A stretch of DNA of 64,000 nt from the NCBI GenBank assembly GCA_024508675.1, contig JANINQ010000003.1, forward strand, positions 471,382-535,381. Direction: 5' to 3'. Under the pieces are notes generated by a model. The model saw only the letters and a list, made by a program, of their open reading frames with translations, was not told where the DNA came from and did no database searches. The stretch is from Afipia sp. (lineage in GTDB: Bacteria > Pseudomonadota > Alphaproteobacteria > Rhizobiales > Xanthobacteraceae). Position numbers and translations under genes: made by a program. This document shows, one piece after another, positions 17,489-26,300 of the stretch (within the stretch, counting starts at the first letter, position 1; every line of letters starts with the position of its first letter).

Positions 17489-18638
17489 GCCCGACTGCTG
17501 TGGCTTTAGGTAATACACTCGAGAGCTTTATCCAAGCCTCTAGACACCGATCTATGTCCGCTTCGGTGGTGTCCCAGCCCAGACTGAGGCGAATAGCTCC
17601 CCGCAGCAGGGCTGGATCGACATTCATGGCTTGCAGGACGTGGGATGGCTGGACCTTGCCCGATGAGCAAGCCGAGCCTGACGAGACTGCGATCCCCTCC
17701 AGATCGAAGCCAATGACGGCGGTTTCCGCCTTCAAAAGCGGTGCTGACATCAGGGTGGTATTGGGCAGCCGCGGGACGGAATCCGAGAAAATCACGGCTC
17801 CTGGATGGCTTCTGAGGCCCTTTTCAAGCCGCGCCTGAAGCCCCCTCATGCGGGCGGTATCGACTTCACTGGCCGCCGTTGCAGCCCTCACCGCCGCCCC
17901 GAAGCCCGCTATGCCGGGAACATTTTCGGTCCCGGCCCGCCTGCCCTGTTCCTGACCGCCGCCTCGGATCAAGGCAGACAACCCCTCCAACCCGTCCGCA
18001 AAAGCGAGCGCGCCAACGCCCTTCGGGCCACCAATCTTGTGCGCAGAAACAGTAAGAATATCTGCTCCGAGCGACTTGATATTTATAGGTATTTTTGAAA
18101 ACGCCTGAACAGCGTCGACATGCAGGATTCCGCCCGCGGCATGGACAAGTCCGGCTACCTCCGGAATGGGCTGGATCGCGCCCGTCTCGTTATTGGCCAG
18201 CATCACCGATACCAGTGCCGGGGGCTTCCTCACCAGAAGCGCTGCAAGGGCATCTAAGTCGATAATACCCGAGGGAAGCACCGGGGCGATCTCGATCGCT
18301 CCCGGCGCGAATCGGCCGCCCACCAGCACCGAGGGGTGTTCCACGGCAGAGACGATCAGCCGTTGCACGGGTTCCGCGCGCCCCTTGCGCAAATCGGGTG
18401 TCAGCGCGAGCGCGTTCGCCTCGGTCCCGCCGGAGGTGAAAACCACATTCCGCTGATCTGCCCCAAGAGCGGCAGCCACTGCGGAACGCGCATCCTCGAC
18501 GAGCTTTCGCGCCGCCCGGCCCTCACTGTGAACGGACGACGGATTGCCGCTGATATCGAAAGCAGCCGCTATCGCGCTGCGGGCTTCTGGCCGCAGCGGC
18601 GTCGTCGCATTCCAGTCGAGATAAACGCGCTCACGCAT
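17475..18638 (-). CDS. Cysteine desulfurase, IscS/NifS type, first gene of the suf operon
   Basis: A second desulfurase of 387 residues, group I (IscS/NifS-like), unlike the group II SufS downstream. PLP lysine in SAHKIGGPKGVG and the flexible catalytic loop SSGSACSSGKVQPSH with its cysteine are visible. In related genomes this gene is called sufS2 or iscS and heads the same operon. No iscR or rirA-like regulator lies upstream here; instead the divergent alpha/beta hydrolase starts 207 bases away. It could also supply sulfur for tRNA thiolation, which the sequence cannot decide. Confidence 0.92.
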   Translation of the reverse strand: MRERVYLDWNATTPLRPEARSAIAAAFDISGNPSSVHSEGRAARKLVEDARSAVAAALGADQRNVVFTSGGTEANALALTPDLRKGRAEPVQRLIVSAVEHPSVLVGGRFAPGAIEIAPVLPSGIIDLDALAALLVRKPPALVSVMLANNETGAIQPIPEVAGLVHAAGGILHVDAVQAFSKIPINIKSLGADILTVSAHKIGGPKGVGALAFADGLEGLSALIRGGGQEQGRRAGTENVPGIAGFGAAVRAATAASEVDTARMRGLQARLEKGLRSHPGAVIFSDSVPRLPNTTLMSAPLLKAETAVIGFDLEGIAVSSGSACSSGKVQPSHVLQAMNVDPALLRGAIRLSLGWDTTEADIDRCLEAWIKLSSVLPKATAVGLEQF

Positions 18639-18845
18639 CGGGTCTGGTCATCCAACTCGGTCCAGCGGGTATTTTATCCCGCAATTGCATGAAAATAATC
18701 AGCAATCCGGCGTACCGGCACCTGCCTGCAGACGCAATATGCTTGCTTTTTGCCCCTTGCCCCATGCTAGAACGCGGCTCCATTCGACAGACATTTCGTT
18801 TGTACCGGCCATTGGCCTGCACAGCGACGCTTCAAAGGAATTTTG

Positions 18846-19493
18846 ATGCCTGAGGTCATTTTCACCGGCCCTGCCGGCCGTCTTGAAGGCCGCTACCACC
18901 CGGCGAAGCAGAAGAACGCGCCGATTGCGATGGTGCTGCACCCGCATCCGCAGTTCCAGGGCAATATGAATCATCCGATCGTGTATCAGGTCTATTACGC
19001 GTTCGTCGCGCGCGGTTTCTCCGTGCTGCGCTTCAACTTCCGCGGCGTCGGCCGCAGCCAGGGCTCCTTCGACCATGGCACCGGTGAGCTGTCGGATGCA
19101 GCCTCTGCACTCGACTGGGCACAGACCATCAATCCCGAAGCGCGTGCCTGCTGGGTCGCAGGCTTTTCCTTCGGCGCATGGATCGGCATGCAGCTTCTGA
19201 TGCGCCGCCCCGAGGTCGAAGGCTTCATCTCGATTGCGCCGGAGCCGAATCGCTACGACTTCTCGTTCCTCGCGCCCTGCCCGTCGTCTGGACTGATCGT
19301 TCATGGCGACAAGGACATCGTGGCGCCGGCAAAGGATGTCACCACGCTGGTGGAGAAGCTGAAGACGCAGAAGGGAATCGTGATCGACCAGCAGATCATT
19401 CCCGGCGCCAACCACTTCTTCGTCGACAAGATGGAGCCGCTGATGGAGTCGGTGACGTCTTATCTCGACATGCGGCTCGCCAACGTCCGCTGA
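18846..19493 (+). CDS. Alpha/beta hydrolase, dienelactone-hydrolase-like
   Basis: A 215-residue cytoplasmic hydrolase. The nucleophile serine sits in GFSFGAW, the acid is probably the aspartate of HGDKDIVAP and the histidine the one in GANHFF, forming a full catalytic triad. RFNFRGVGRSQG near residue 60 is typical of this subfamily. AAAGGAA six bases before the ATG at 18846 sets the start; a TTG one codon earlier is less likely. It is divergent from the suf operon in this window, and I recall this neighbourhood from Bradyrhizobium-like genomes, but no link to Fe-S assembly is known to me. Confidence 0.85.
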   Translation: MPEVIFTGPAGRLEGRYHPAKQKNAPIAMVLHPHPQFQGNMNHPIVYQVYYAFVARGFSVLRFNFRGVGRSQGSFDHGTGELSDAASALDWAQTINPEARACWVAGFSFGAWIGMQLLMRRPEVEGFISIAPEPNRYDFSFLAPCPSSGLIVHGDKDIVAPAKDVTTLVEKLKTQKGIVIDQQIIPGANHFFVDKMEPLMESVTSYLDMRLANVR

Positions 19494-19517
19494 TAATTAC
19501 TACATACTCAAAACAGA

Positions 19518-19550
19518 AATGGCGCGGATGAGGGATCATTCCGCGCCATT
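19518..19550. terminator. Stem-loop between the hydrolase and GST genes
   Basis: Arms AATGGCGCGGA (19518-19528) and TCCGCGCCATT (19540-19550) are perfect 11-base inverted repeats around an 11-base loop. It lies between convergent genes, 24 bases after the hydrolase stop and 21 before the end of the GST gene, so it can serve both. The run of T after the stem is short (CTTG). Confidence 0.7.
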
Positions 19551-19571
19551 CTTGTAACTGGACTTGCGCCC

Positions 19572-20246
19572 TTAAGCAGCGGCACGCTGATCCAGTTGGG
19601 AAAGATACGACTTGTGCTTCTTCATGAATGCCGTGAGCAACGCTGGGTATTCGGCGCTCACTGCGTCCCGGACCGAGGCCCGTTCGCGCAGGCTTTTGCG
19701 CCAGCGCGCGATCTTCGGCTTGTTTCCCAGAATGCCGAAATCACCGATCTCGTCGATGGTATCGAAATAGCGGAACACCGGCGCAAACACGGCATCGACC
19801 AGCGAGAACCTGTCGCCGTCAAACCAAGGTCCCGCAACAAGGCGTTCCTCAAGCCGCGTGAACTTGTCAGATGCCTGCTTCACCTTGGCATCGAAGGTGG
19901 CCTTGTCGCCGGTCGTCTCAAGCACCCAGACATCGCCCAGCACAGCGGAGCCGAACTCCATCCATGCCCGATGCTCGGCACGCGTAAGCGCATCCTTCGG
20001 ATGCAACGGATGGGGCAACGTCTCCTCAAGATATTCGAGAATGACGGCGGATTCAAACACAGCCTTGTCACCCACCTGCAGCACCGGCACCTTGCCGAGC
20101 GGCGAGATTTTCAGGAACCAGTCAGGCTTGTTCTCAAGATCGATGTCGATCCGCTCGAACGGAACGCCCTTCTCCTTCAGGGCAATCACCGCGCGCTGAA
20201 CGTAAGGGCAGAGCTTGTGGCTGATCAGTTTAAGCGGGGCATTCAT
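19572..20246 (-). CDS. Glutathione S-transferase family protein
   Basis: A 224-residue GST. The N-terminal thioredoxin-like domain (1-80) starts NAPLKLISHKLCPYVQRAVIAL, with a CPYV motif like Omega/DHAR-type or stringent-starvation-like GSTs, and contains LGKVPVLQVGDKAVFESAVI for the glutathione contact; the C-terminal part is helical. The role could be glutathione-dependent reduction of small thiols or detoxification. The ATG at 20246 overlaps the end of a small ORF (20243-20377), and a GGAGGGAC site precedes both. Its promoter region holds three operator-like palindromes, so expression is likely switched by a ligand-responsive repressor not in this window. Confidence 0.88.
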   Translation of the reverse strand: MNAPLKLISHKLCPYVQRAVIALKEKGVPFERIDIDLENKPDWFLKISPLGKVPVLQVGDKAVFESAVILEYLEETLPHPLHPKDALTRAEHRAWMEFGSAVLGDVWVLETTGDKATFDAKVKQASDKFTRLEERLVAGPWFDGDRFSLVDAVFAPVFRYFDTIDEIGDFGILGNKPKIARWRKSLRERASVRDAVSAEYPALLTAFMKKHKSYLSQLDQRAAA

Positions 20247-20377
20247 CGCATGTCCCTCCAGCGATGAGAGCACGGCGGTGGCCTGTCGCTCTCGACGTCG
20301 GAGGTTGTTTGGCGCGCGTAGCGCAAAATGCCCTCACGAATGACCTGAACAGCCTGAATCAGCTCGACGACCAGCAT
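20243..20377 (-). CDS. Small ORF of 44 residues upstream of the GST gene
   Basis: An ATG at 20377 preceded by GAAGGGGA opens a frame that begins MLVVELIQAVQVIREG and ends WRDMR. Its TGA overlaps the GST ATG region (the ORF ends at 20243, the GST starts at 20246), so the two are translationally coupled. The first 20 residues look like an amphipathic helix; the rest is polar and proline-rich. I recognise no family. It could be a true microprotein or a leader that sets GST translation. Confidence 0.5.
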   Translation of the reverse strand: MLVVELIQAVQVIREGILRYARQTTSDVESDRPPPCSHRWRDMR

Positions 20378-20388
20378 CGGAAATCCCC

Positions 20389-20454
20389 TTCAATGCAATT
20401 GCATTGAAGTAAATGCGATCGCATGAAGTTTGTCAACGTCCATGCAGATGCATG
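20389..20454. promoter_or_regulatory. Triple operator array ATGC-N4-GCAT
   Basis: Three palindromes share the form ATGCNNNNGCAT. The first is a perfect 20-base palindrome at 20389-20408 with core ATGCAATTGCAT. The second, ATGCGATCGCAT, is at 20413-20424 in the promoter spacer. The third, CATGCAGATGCATG, is at 20441-20454 upstream of -35. Centres are 20 and 29 bases apart. Sites upstream of, within and downstream of a promoter are typical of cooperative repression. The regulator is not identifiable from the window. Confidence 0.65.
20408..20436 (-). promoter_or_regulatory. Promoter of the small ORF-GST operon
   Basis: On the minus strand a perfect TTGACA (plus 20431-20436) and TTTACT (plus 20408-20413) are separated by exactly 17 bases. 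The spacer holds the palindrome ATGCGATCGCAT. Transcription would start close to 20400, just inside the neighbouring 20-base palindrome, about 25 bases before the small ORF's ATG. Confidence 0.7.
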
Positions 20455-20457
20455 AAA

Positions 20458-21555
20458 TCACGGTTTCGCGAGGACACCCCCGGTCAGGGCCACAGGGACG
20501 CCGGTCGTGCCGGGAAATGTCAGCGGCAGCCCTTTGAGGCTGCGGACGGCCATATAGGCAAATGCCTGCGCCTCAACCGCGTCGCCCGACCAGCCGAGAT
20601 CGCTCCCACGCACCACCACCGCAGGAGCCAAACGTTCCGCCAGCATCGCCATCAGCGTCGGATTGCTTGCACCTCCGCCGACAACGATCCAGCGAGCGGG
20701 GCGTTTTGGCAGCATCGGACCAATTGCAGCGATTGAAGCCGCCGTAAATGCCGTCAGTGTCGCCGCGCCGGCTTGCGTGCTCATGCCTTCGACGGTCAGT
20801 GCCGCGAAATCGTTGCGATCAAGCGACTTCGGTGGTGGCGCGGCAAAGAATGGCCGATCCAGCGCACGCGCGATCCAGTCCTGATCGGCGCGCCCTGTAG
20901 CTGCGGTGCGGCCGTCGCGGTCGACTGCTTCGCCTGTTCTGCGCAGCATGAAGTCATCGAGCAGCGCATTGCCCGGACCTGTATCGCAGGCGATCAATGT
21001 GTCGCCGTCGATATACGAGATGTTGGAAACACCGCCGATATTCACGACAACGGTTGGCCCGTCGCTGCCCAGCATGTTCATCAGCGCGCGATGATACACC
21101 GGCACCAAAGGCGCGCCCTGCCCTCCGGCGGCGACGTCCGCTGCCCGCAAATCGAACACCACAGACATTCCGAGTGATCTGGCGAGTGCATGACCGTCAC
21201 CGATCTGCACCGTCAGTTTCTGCTCGGGACGATGCAGGACCGTCTGTCCATGAAATCCGACAACGTCGATGTCTGTGCGTGAAAGGTTGTTCGCTTGCAA
21301 AAAGGTCTCGACCGCCTCGGCATGCGCGCGCGTCACCAACTCCTCCGCATCGGCAAGCACACCGGGACGGGCATTGCGGTCGGTCAGGAGCACGGCATCC
21401 CCAAGCACCTTGCGCAGCAGGTCGCGCTCGCTGTCGGTATAGGCGCGGTACGAGGCCGGGCCGAACCGCCCGATACGCTCGCCATCTGTCTCGATCAGTG
21501 CCACATCCACCCCGTCCAGGGACGTGCCGCTCATAAGGCCAATCGCAGTCAGCAC
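20458..21555 (-). CDS. anmK: Anhydro-N-acetylmuramic acid kinase
   Basis: A 365-residue sugar kinase that opens and phosphorylates anhydro-N-acetylmuramic acid to N-acetylmuramate 6-phosphate, recycling peptidoglycan in the cytoplasm. The signature IGLMSGTSLDGVDVALIE at the N-terminus, GFHGQTVLHRP, NIGGVSNISYI, DTGPGN and VVGGGASNP are all seen. The start is a GTG at 21555 with GAGGAA seven bases upstream. It is divergent from tyrS with an 84-base gap, an arrangement I know from other alphaproteobacteria. Its stop lies at the edge of the operator array of the GST promoter. Confidence 0.94.
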   Translation of the reverse strand: MLTAIGLMSGTSLDGVDVALIETDGERIGRFGPASYRAYTDSERDLLRKVLGDAVLLTDRNARPGVLADAEELVTRAHAEAVETFLQANNLSRTDIDVVGFHGQTVLHRPEQKLTVQIGDGHALARSLGMSVVFDLRAADVAAGGQGAPLVPVYHRALMNMLGSDGPTVVVNIGGVSNISYIDGDTLIACDTGPGNALLDDFMLRRTGEAVDRDGRTAATGRADQDWIARALDRPFFAAPPPKSLDRNDFAALTVEGMSTQAGAATLTAFTAASIAAIGPMLPKRPARWIVVGGGASNPTLMAMLAERLAPAVVVRGSDLGWSGDAVEAQAFAYMAVRSLKGLPLTFPGTTGVPVALTGGVLAKP

Positions 21556-21639
21556 AGGGCGTTCCTCGTTTGAATCCGACAGCGGACCTGATACACCACA
21601 GGCCCGAATAAATAGCTAAATCGCCTGAAGAGTCCCGAT

Positions 21640-22893
21640 ATGAGCGCCTACAAGTCCGATTTCCTCAATGTCCTGCAGAGCCGTGGCTTCATCCACCAGA
21701 TGTCGGATGCCGCCGGTCTCGACGCCCTTGCCGAAAAGGGCGATGTGACAGCCTATATCGGATACGACTGCACGGCCTCGTCCCTGCATGTCGGGCATCT
21801 GCTCTCGATCATGATGCTGCACTGGCTCCAGCAGACCGGCAACAAGCCGATCGTGCTGATGGGCGGCGGCACCACGCGGGTCGGCGATCCCTCGGGCCGC
21901 GACGAAACGCGCAAGCTGCTCACCTACGAGCAGATCGACGCGAATAAGGAAAGCATCAAGGGAACCTTCACCAAGCTGATCAAGTTTGGCGGCGGCAAGA
22001 ACGATGCGGTGATGGCCGACAACGCCGAATGGCTTACCACGCTGAACTACATCGAAATGCTGCGCGATGTGGGCCGGCACTTCTCGATAAACCGCATGCT
22101 GACCATGGACTCGGTGAGAATGCGGCTTGAGCGGGAGCAGGAGCTCTCGTTCATCGAATTCAACTACATGATCCTGCAATCCTATGATTTCGTCGAACTG
22201 TCGCGCCGCTACGACTGCAACCTGCAGATGGGCGGCTCCGACCAGTGGGGCAATATCGTCAACGGCATCGACCTCGGCCGCCGCATGGGCACACATCAAC
22301 TTTACGCGCTGACCTGTCCGTTGCTCACCACTTCGTCCGGCGCGAAGATGGGCAAGACCGCGGCAGGCGCTGTCTGGTTGAATGCCGATCTGCTCAGCAA
22401 CTACGATTACTGGCAGTTCTGGCGCAACACCGAGGACGCGGACGTCGAGCGCTTTCTCAAGCTGTTCACGCTGCTGCCGATGGACGAGATTGCGAAACTC
22501 GCCGCCCTCAAAGGTCAGGAAATCAACGAAGCGAAGAAGATTCTCGCGACCGAGGCGACCGCTCTCATTCGCGGACGTGAAGCCGCCGACGCAGCATCCG
22601 AAACCGCCCGCAAGACGTTCGAGGAAGGTGCCATCGGAGGCGATCTGCCAACGCTGGAAATTCCCCGCACCGAACTCGATGCCGGCGCCCCTGCTCTGGG
22701 ACTCTTCGTCAAGGCAGGACTTGTCGCATCGAATGGCGAGGCGCGGCGTCAGATCAAGGGCGGCGGACTGCGCATCAACGATGTGCCGGTCACCGATGAA
22801 AAGATCAGCCTGTCTCTGAAAGATCTGACATCAGACGGTGTGGTGAAGCTGTCGATGGGCCGAAAGAAGCACGTCCTGCTCAAGCCGGTTTGA
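21640..22893 (+). CDS. tyrS: Tyrosyl-tRNA synthetase
   Basis: A class I aminoacyl-tRNA synthetase of 417 residues that charges tRNA-Tyr. The HIGH-type motif reads HVGH ([10 protein letters not shown]), and the KMSKS loop reads [33 protein letters not shown] and the C-terminal S4 RNA-binding domain (about 350-417; [16 protein letters not shown]) complete the family layout. Length and domain order are normal for the TyrS type of proteobacteria. Confidence 0.96.
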   Translation: MSAYKSDFLNVLQSRGFIHQMSDAAGLDALAEKGDVTAYIGYDCTASSLHVGHLLSIMMLHWLQQTGNKPIVLMGGGTTRVGDPSGRDETRKLLTYEQIDANKESIKGTFTKLIKFGGGKNDAVMADNAEWLTTLNYIEMLRDVGRHFSINRMLTMDSVRMRLEREQELSFIEFNYMILQSYDFVELSRRYDCNLQMGGSDQWGNIVNGIDLGRRMGTHQLYALTCPLLTTSSGAKMGKTAAGAVWLNADLLSNYDYWQFWRNTEDADVERFLKLFTLLPMDEIAKLAALKGQEINEAKKILATEATALIRGREAADAASETARKTFEEGAIGGDLPTLEIPRTELDAGAPALGLFVKAGLVASNGEARRQIKGGGLRINDVPVTDEKISLSLKDLTSDGVVKLSMGRKKHVLLKPV

Positions 22894-22906
22894 TGACCGC
22901 ACATTC

Positions 22907-23350
22907 CTAACTTCGGCTGACCATGGTCATCATGGTCGCCGATATGCTGGCGATCAATTTTTCACGGCCATCGTCGTTCGCATAGGCACGGCCTTCCGAG
23001 ACAACAAGCGTGCGTCCTGGCTTGATGACATTGCCGACGAAGCGAAACGTCTGGCCTCTCGCGGGCGCCAGAAGATTGATCTTGAACTCGACAGTGAGGA
23101 TGTCGGCATTCGCAGGCATCAGCGTGTAGGACGCGAGCCCGCAGGCGGTATCCAATCCGGTGGAGATCACGCCGCCATGCAGAAAGCCATTCTGCTGCGA
23201 GAGTGTCGCATCATACGGCATCCGCAGTTCGACCGTTCCCGGCCCGATTCCAACCAATGTTATTCCGAGCGTTGCCAGCGCCGCCTGCCCCGCGAACGTG
23301 TTTCGCACGCGCGCCTCGTAATGAGGGTCCTGAACCTGAAACACACTCAT
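22907..23350 (-). CDS. PaaI-family hotdog thioesterase
   Basis: A 147-residue hotdog-fold acyl-CoA thioesterase. The helix-capping motif FLHGGVISTGLDTACG matches the HGG active-site turn of the PaaI/DUF4442 group, where a nearby Asp or Asn activates water; ILTVEFKINLLAPA gives the central strand. Its start overlaps the stop of the AsmA-like gene (ATGA), which is read before it in the same direction, so it is probably co-transcribed as the downstream gene. The acyl substrate is unknown. Confidence 0.85.
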   Translation of the reverse strand: MSVFQVQDPHYEARVRNTFAGQAALATLGITLVGIGPGTVELRMPYDATLSQQNGFLHGGVISTGLDTACGLASYTLMPANADILTVEFKINLLAPARGQTFRFVGNVIKPGRTLVVSEGRAYANDDGREKLIASISATMMTMVSRS

Positions 23351-26300
23351 TGCTGGGTTGGCGAGGAGAAGTCGCTAGGCGTGCTCTGCCGACCAGTGTT
23401 GAAGTCGAAGATCTTGCGGAACACACCGGGAGCCATCGCCGAGATCGGATTGACCCGCAACACCGGAGCACCGGGCGTCCCCACCACTTCGTAGGTGATG
23501 CCAATCAGGCCTTCGTTGCTGCCGCCACCGAGGAACAGTCCGACAATTGGAATCTGCCCGAACATGTTGTTCAGGCCATACAGAGGAACGAAGGTCCCGC
23601 TCATCTTCACCTGGTTAACCGGATAATCGATGAATCCTTCGATGGTCGCGCCAATCGTCGGGCCGCGCAGAACGCCATCCTTGATCCGCAACTGGCCGCT
23701 CTGGCGCGTGAATTCCGCGCGCATGCCCGAGAACGCCACGCCCTGCGAACTTGCATTCGGCGCGTTGGCTACCGCGCGGTCCAGTGCAGATTCGCCCTTG
23801 ATGGTGAAGTCACGGACGTTCAGCAGTCCTTCCTGCGGCGACGTATCGGACGTTGGCGGGTCCACCGCCAGCCACATCTTGCCGCCGCTCATCTTCGCAT
23901 AAGTATCCGTGAAACGGAAAAACGCGCCGGCGTCGTTCGTCTCAAGATACATGATCTCGCGGCCCTGCCCGCGCCCGCGCATATCGCCCAGCACCGGTGT
24001 GTCGCGGCCAAGCTTGCCGTTGAGCGAGAATGTCCGGATTGCGCCATTACGGCGCGTCAGCTTCAGGTCAATGCTGCGAACCGCCTCGCCATAGAATCCA
24101 GCGAGCGCACCGAGTTTGGCGTCAATATCGATGTCGAAGCTCTTGGATTTTTCCTTGGCGCTCTGGTCGCGGCCGGACATGGCGCTCTTGATGAAACCGC
24201 GGCCATCGAACACTTCGCCGCGCATTGTCACTTTCAGCATTCCATCCGGCTGCCGCTCCGCCTTCAGGTTTGCCTTGTCGCCTTCCGACGGCGCGAAAGT
24301 CGGGAATGACGCATTGACCAGATCATTCTTGTCGTCGATTTCCAGCGAGCCCTTGATCGAGGTGCCGTTGCCTTCAATGACAATATCCTCGAAGCGCGTG
24401 CCCTGAGGCTTCTGAATGACGTTGAACGTCATCTTTGTCGTCCGGCCGGCGACCTTGGTCCAGCCCGGCAACAGGTTGTCGATCCGGGCTGCGGTCAGAT
24501 CGGCTTCGACGCCGAAGCGATTATCGCGGTTTTCGGTTTCGTTACCGGCGATCTTGCCGGTCAGCTTGATAGGAATGGACCCACTGAGACTCGATCCAAG
24601 ATCGACGCCGAGACGCGCACGCGCAGCATCATCGAGTGTCGCAGCCACACGCACATCGGCATCGCCGTCGCTGTTCTTTCGGTAGTCCAGAGCCGCCGGT
24701 TGCCCGCCGATCTTGACATCGCCCTTCACACGATAGCCCTGATTGTCGGCGACGACCTTGAGGTTATTCGCCTCCAGCTTCTGGTTCATCGCGAGCTTGT
24801 CGACAGCAAGCGCACCAAGATCGAGGCTGATCGAATATGTCGTGTCAGCCTTGGTCAGCGCGTTCTTCAGCGGCATCGCAAGGGTAACAATCGCGGAGAC
24901 GGTACCCTTGCTCAAATTGGGATCGATCACCGTGTCACCGGCTTCACGCAGCCGGTCCGACTGCAGAATTTCGGCCGCTGCAGGAACCGGTCCGTCAACG
25001 CGGAAGCGCACTTTGGTCGGCGCGGGCTTCGGCGCGAGATCCGGCACTTCAAATGTCAGATCGGAAATGTTCAATCGCCTGCCGGCAGCCGTATCGACTG
25101 CACCCTGACCGACATTGATGTTCACGGTGCGTCCGCTGACGCGCCCCTTCATGTCGGCATCGCGAACCAGAGGCAGATCGTCAACGGGCCTGACGGTGAG
25201 ACCCGTAGCGAGGAAGTTGACAGACAAGCCGTCATCCGGGATCGGCGGACCACCGCGCACCAGCGTGTGCACAGGCGCGTTCACGGCGACATCGAGCCGC
25301 TGGAGGTTTCCGCGATCAACGCGTTCGGTGATCCATTCCCGGACCTCAGGCACAATCAGGACCGGCCAGATGCGCTTGAGAACGGAAACCGGCATTGGTG
25401 TTGCCGCCATTCCAAGCGTCAATCGCGGCTCGCCGGAATAATCGAGACTTCCAGAACCCGCGACACCGATTTCACCATTGCTGATGTCGCACTGGGTCAA
25501 CAAAAGACGCTTGTTGTCGGTGTCGAAGCGGATGCGGACGGCAATCCGGTTGAAAATCGAAGCCTGCTCTCCCGCCTCCCCGGCCAGAAGGATGGTTCCG
25601 CCACTCAGGCCGAGTTGCCAGTTTGGAATGTTGTCGTTTGGCGGCTCGAGATGCGCCAGCAGTGTAATGCGGTTAGCGCCTGCATTGACATGGAACGGCG
25701 CAACCATCACGCGCCTTCCGGCATCCCATTCGACCCGCGCATCCGCGTGGTCGATCACCATCGGATAATCGGGCACGTTCAGATCAACGATGGTGCCCTT
25801 GCCCGAAATAATTTCGCCGCGGAAATAGGTGGGCAGACCATCGCGGCCAATCTCGCCCTTGAACTCGCCGCTCAGCGGCATATCCGCTGAATAGGTGAAA
25901 TCCTTCAGCCGCGCGGCAAGCAGCAGATTATTGGCCGGCACCTTGTTGGCGCTGATATCGACCGAACGCACGCCATTGGACGGCGCACCGACGGCGACCT
26001 TCAGTTCCCAGCCGTTCTTGCCTTCTTCACCGACGCTGAGCGCAACACCGCCTCCTGCGGGCCGGCGCAGACTCATGCTGATATTCGAGAAGTTGATCGT
26101 CCCGCCGCTGCGCTGATCCTCAACCACCAGCGCTCCGTTACGCAATCCGATTTCGTTGAGGCTCTTTCCGTCGAGTCCGTTGGCGCTGAGGCTGTCGAGC
26201 CAGTCGAGCGCAGCGATCAGTCCACCCGTACCGTTCGACGCTGCGGCGGATGAAGCCGGAACCGTTGGCGGCGGTGTCGGTGAAGCCTGGAACGGTAATG

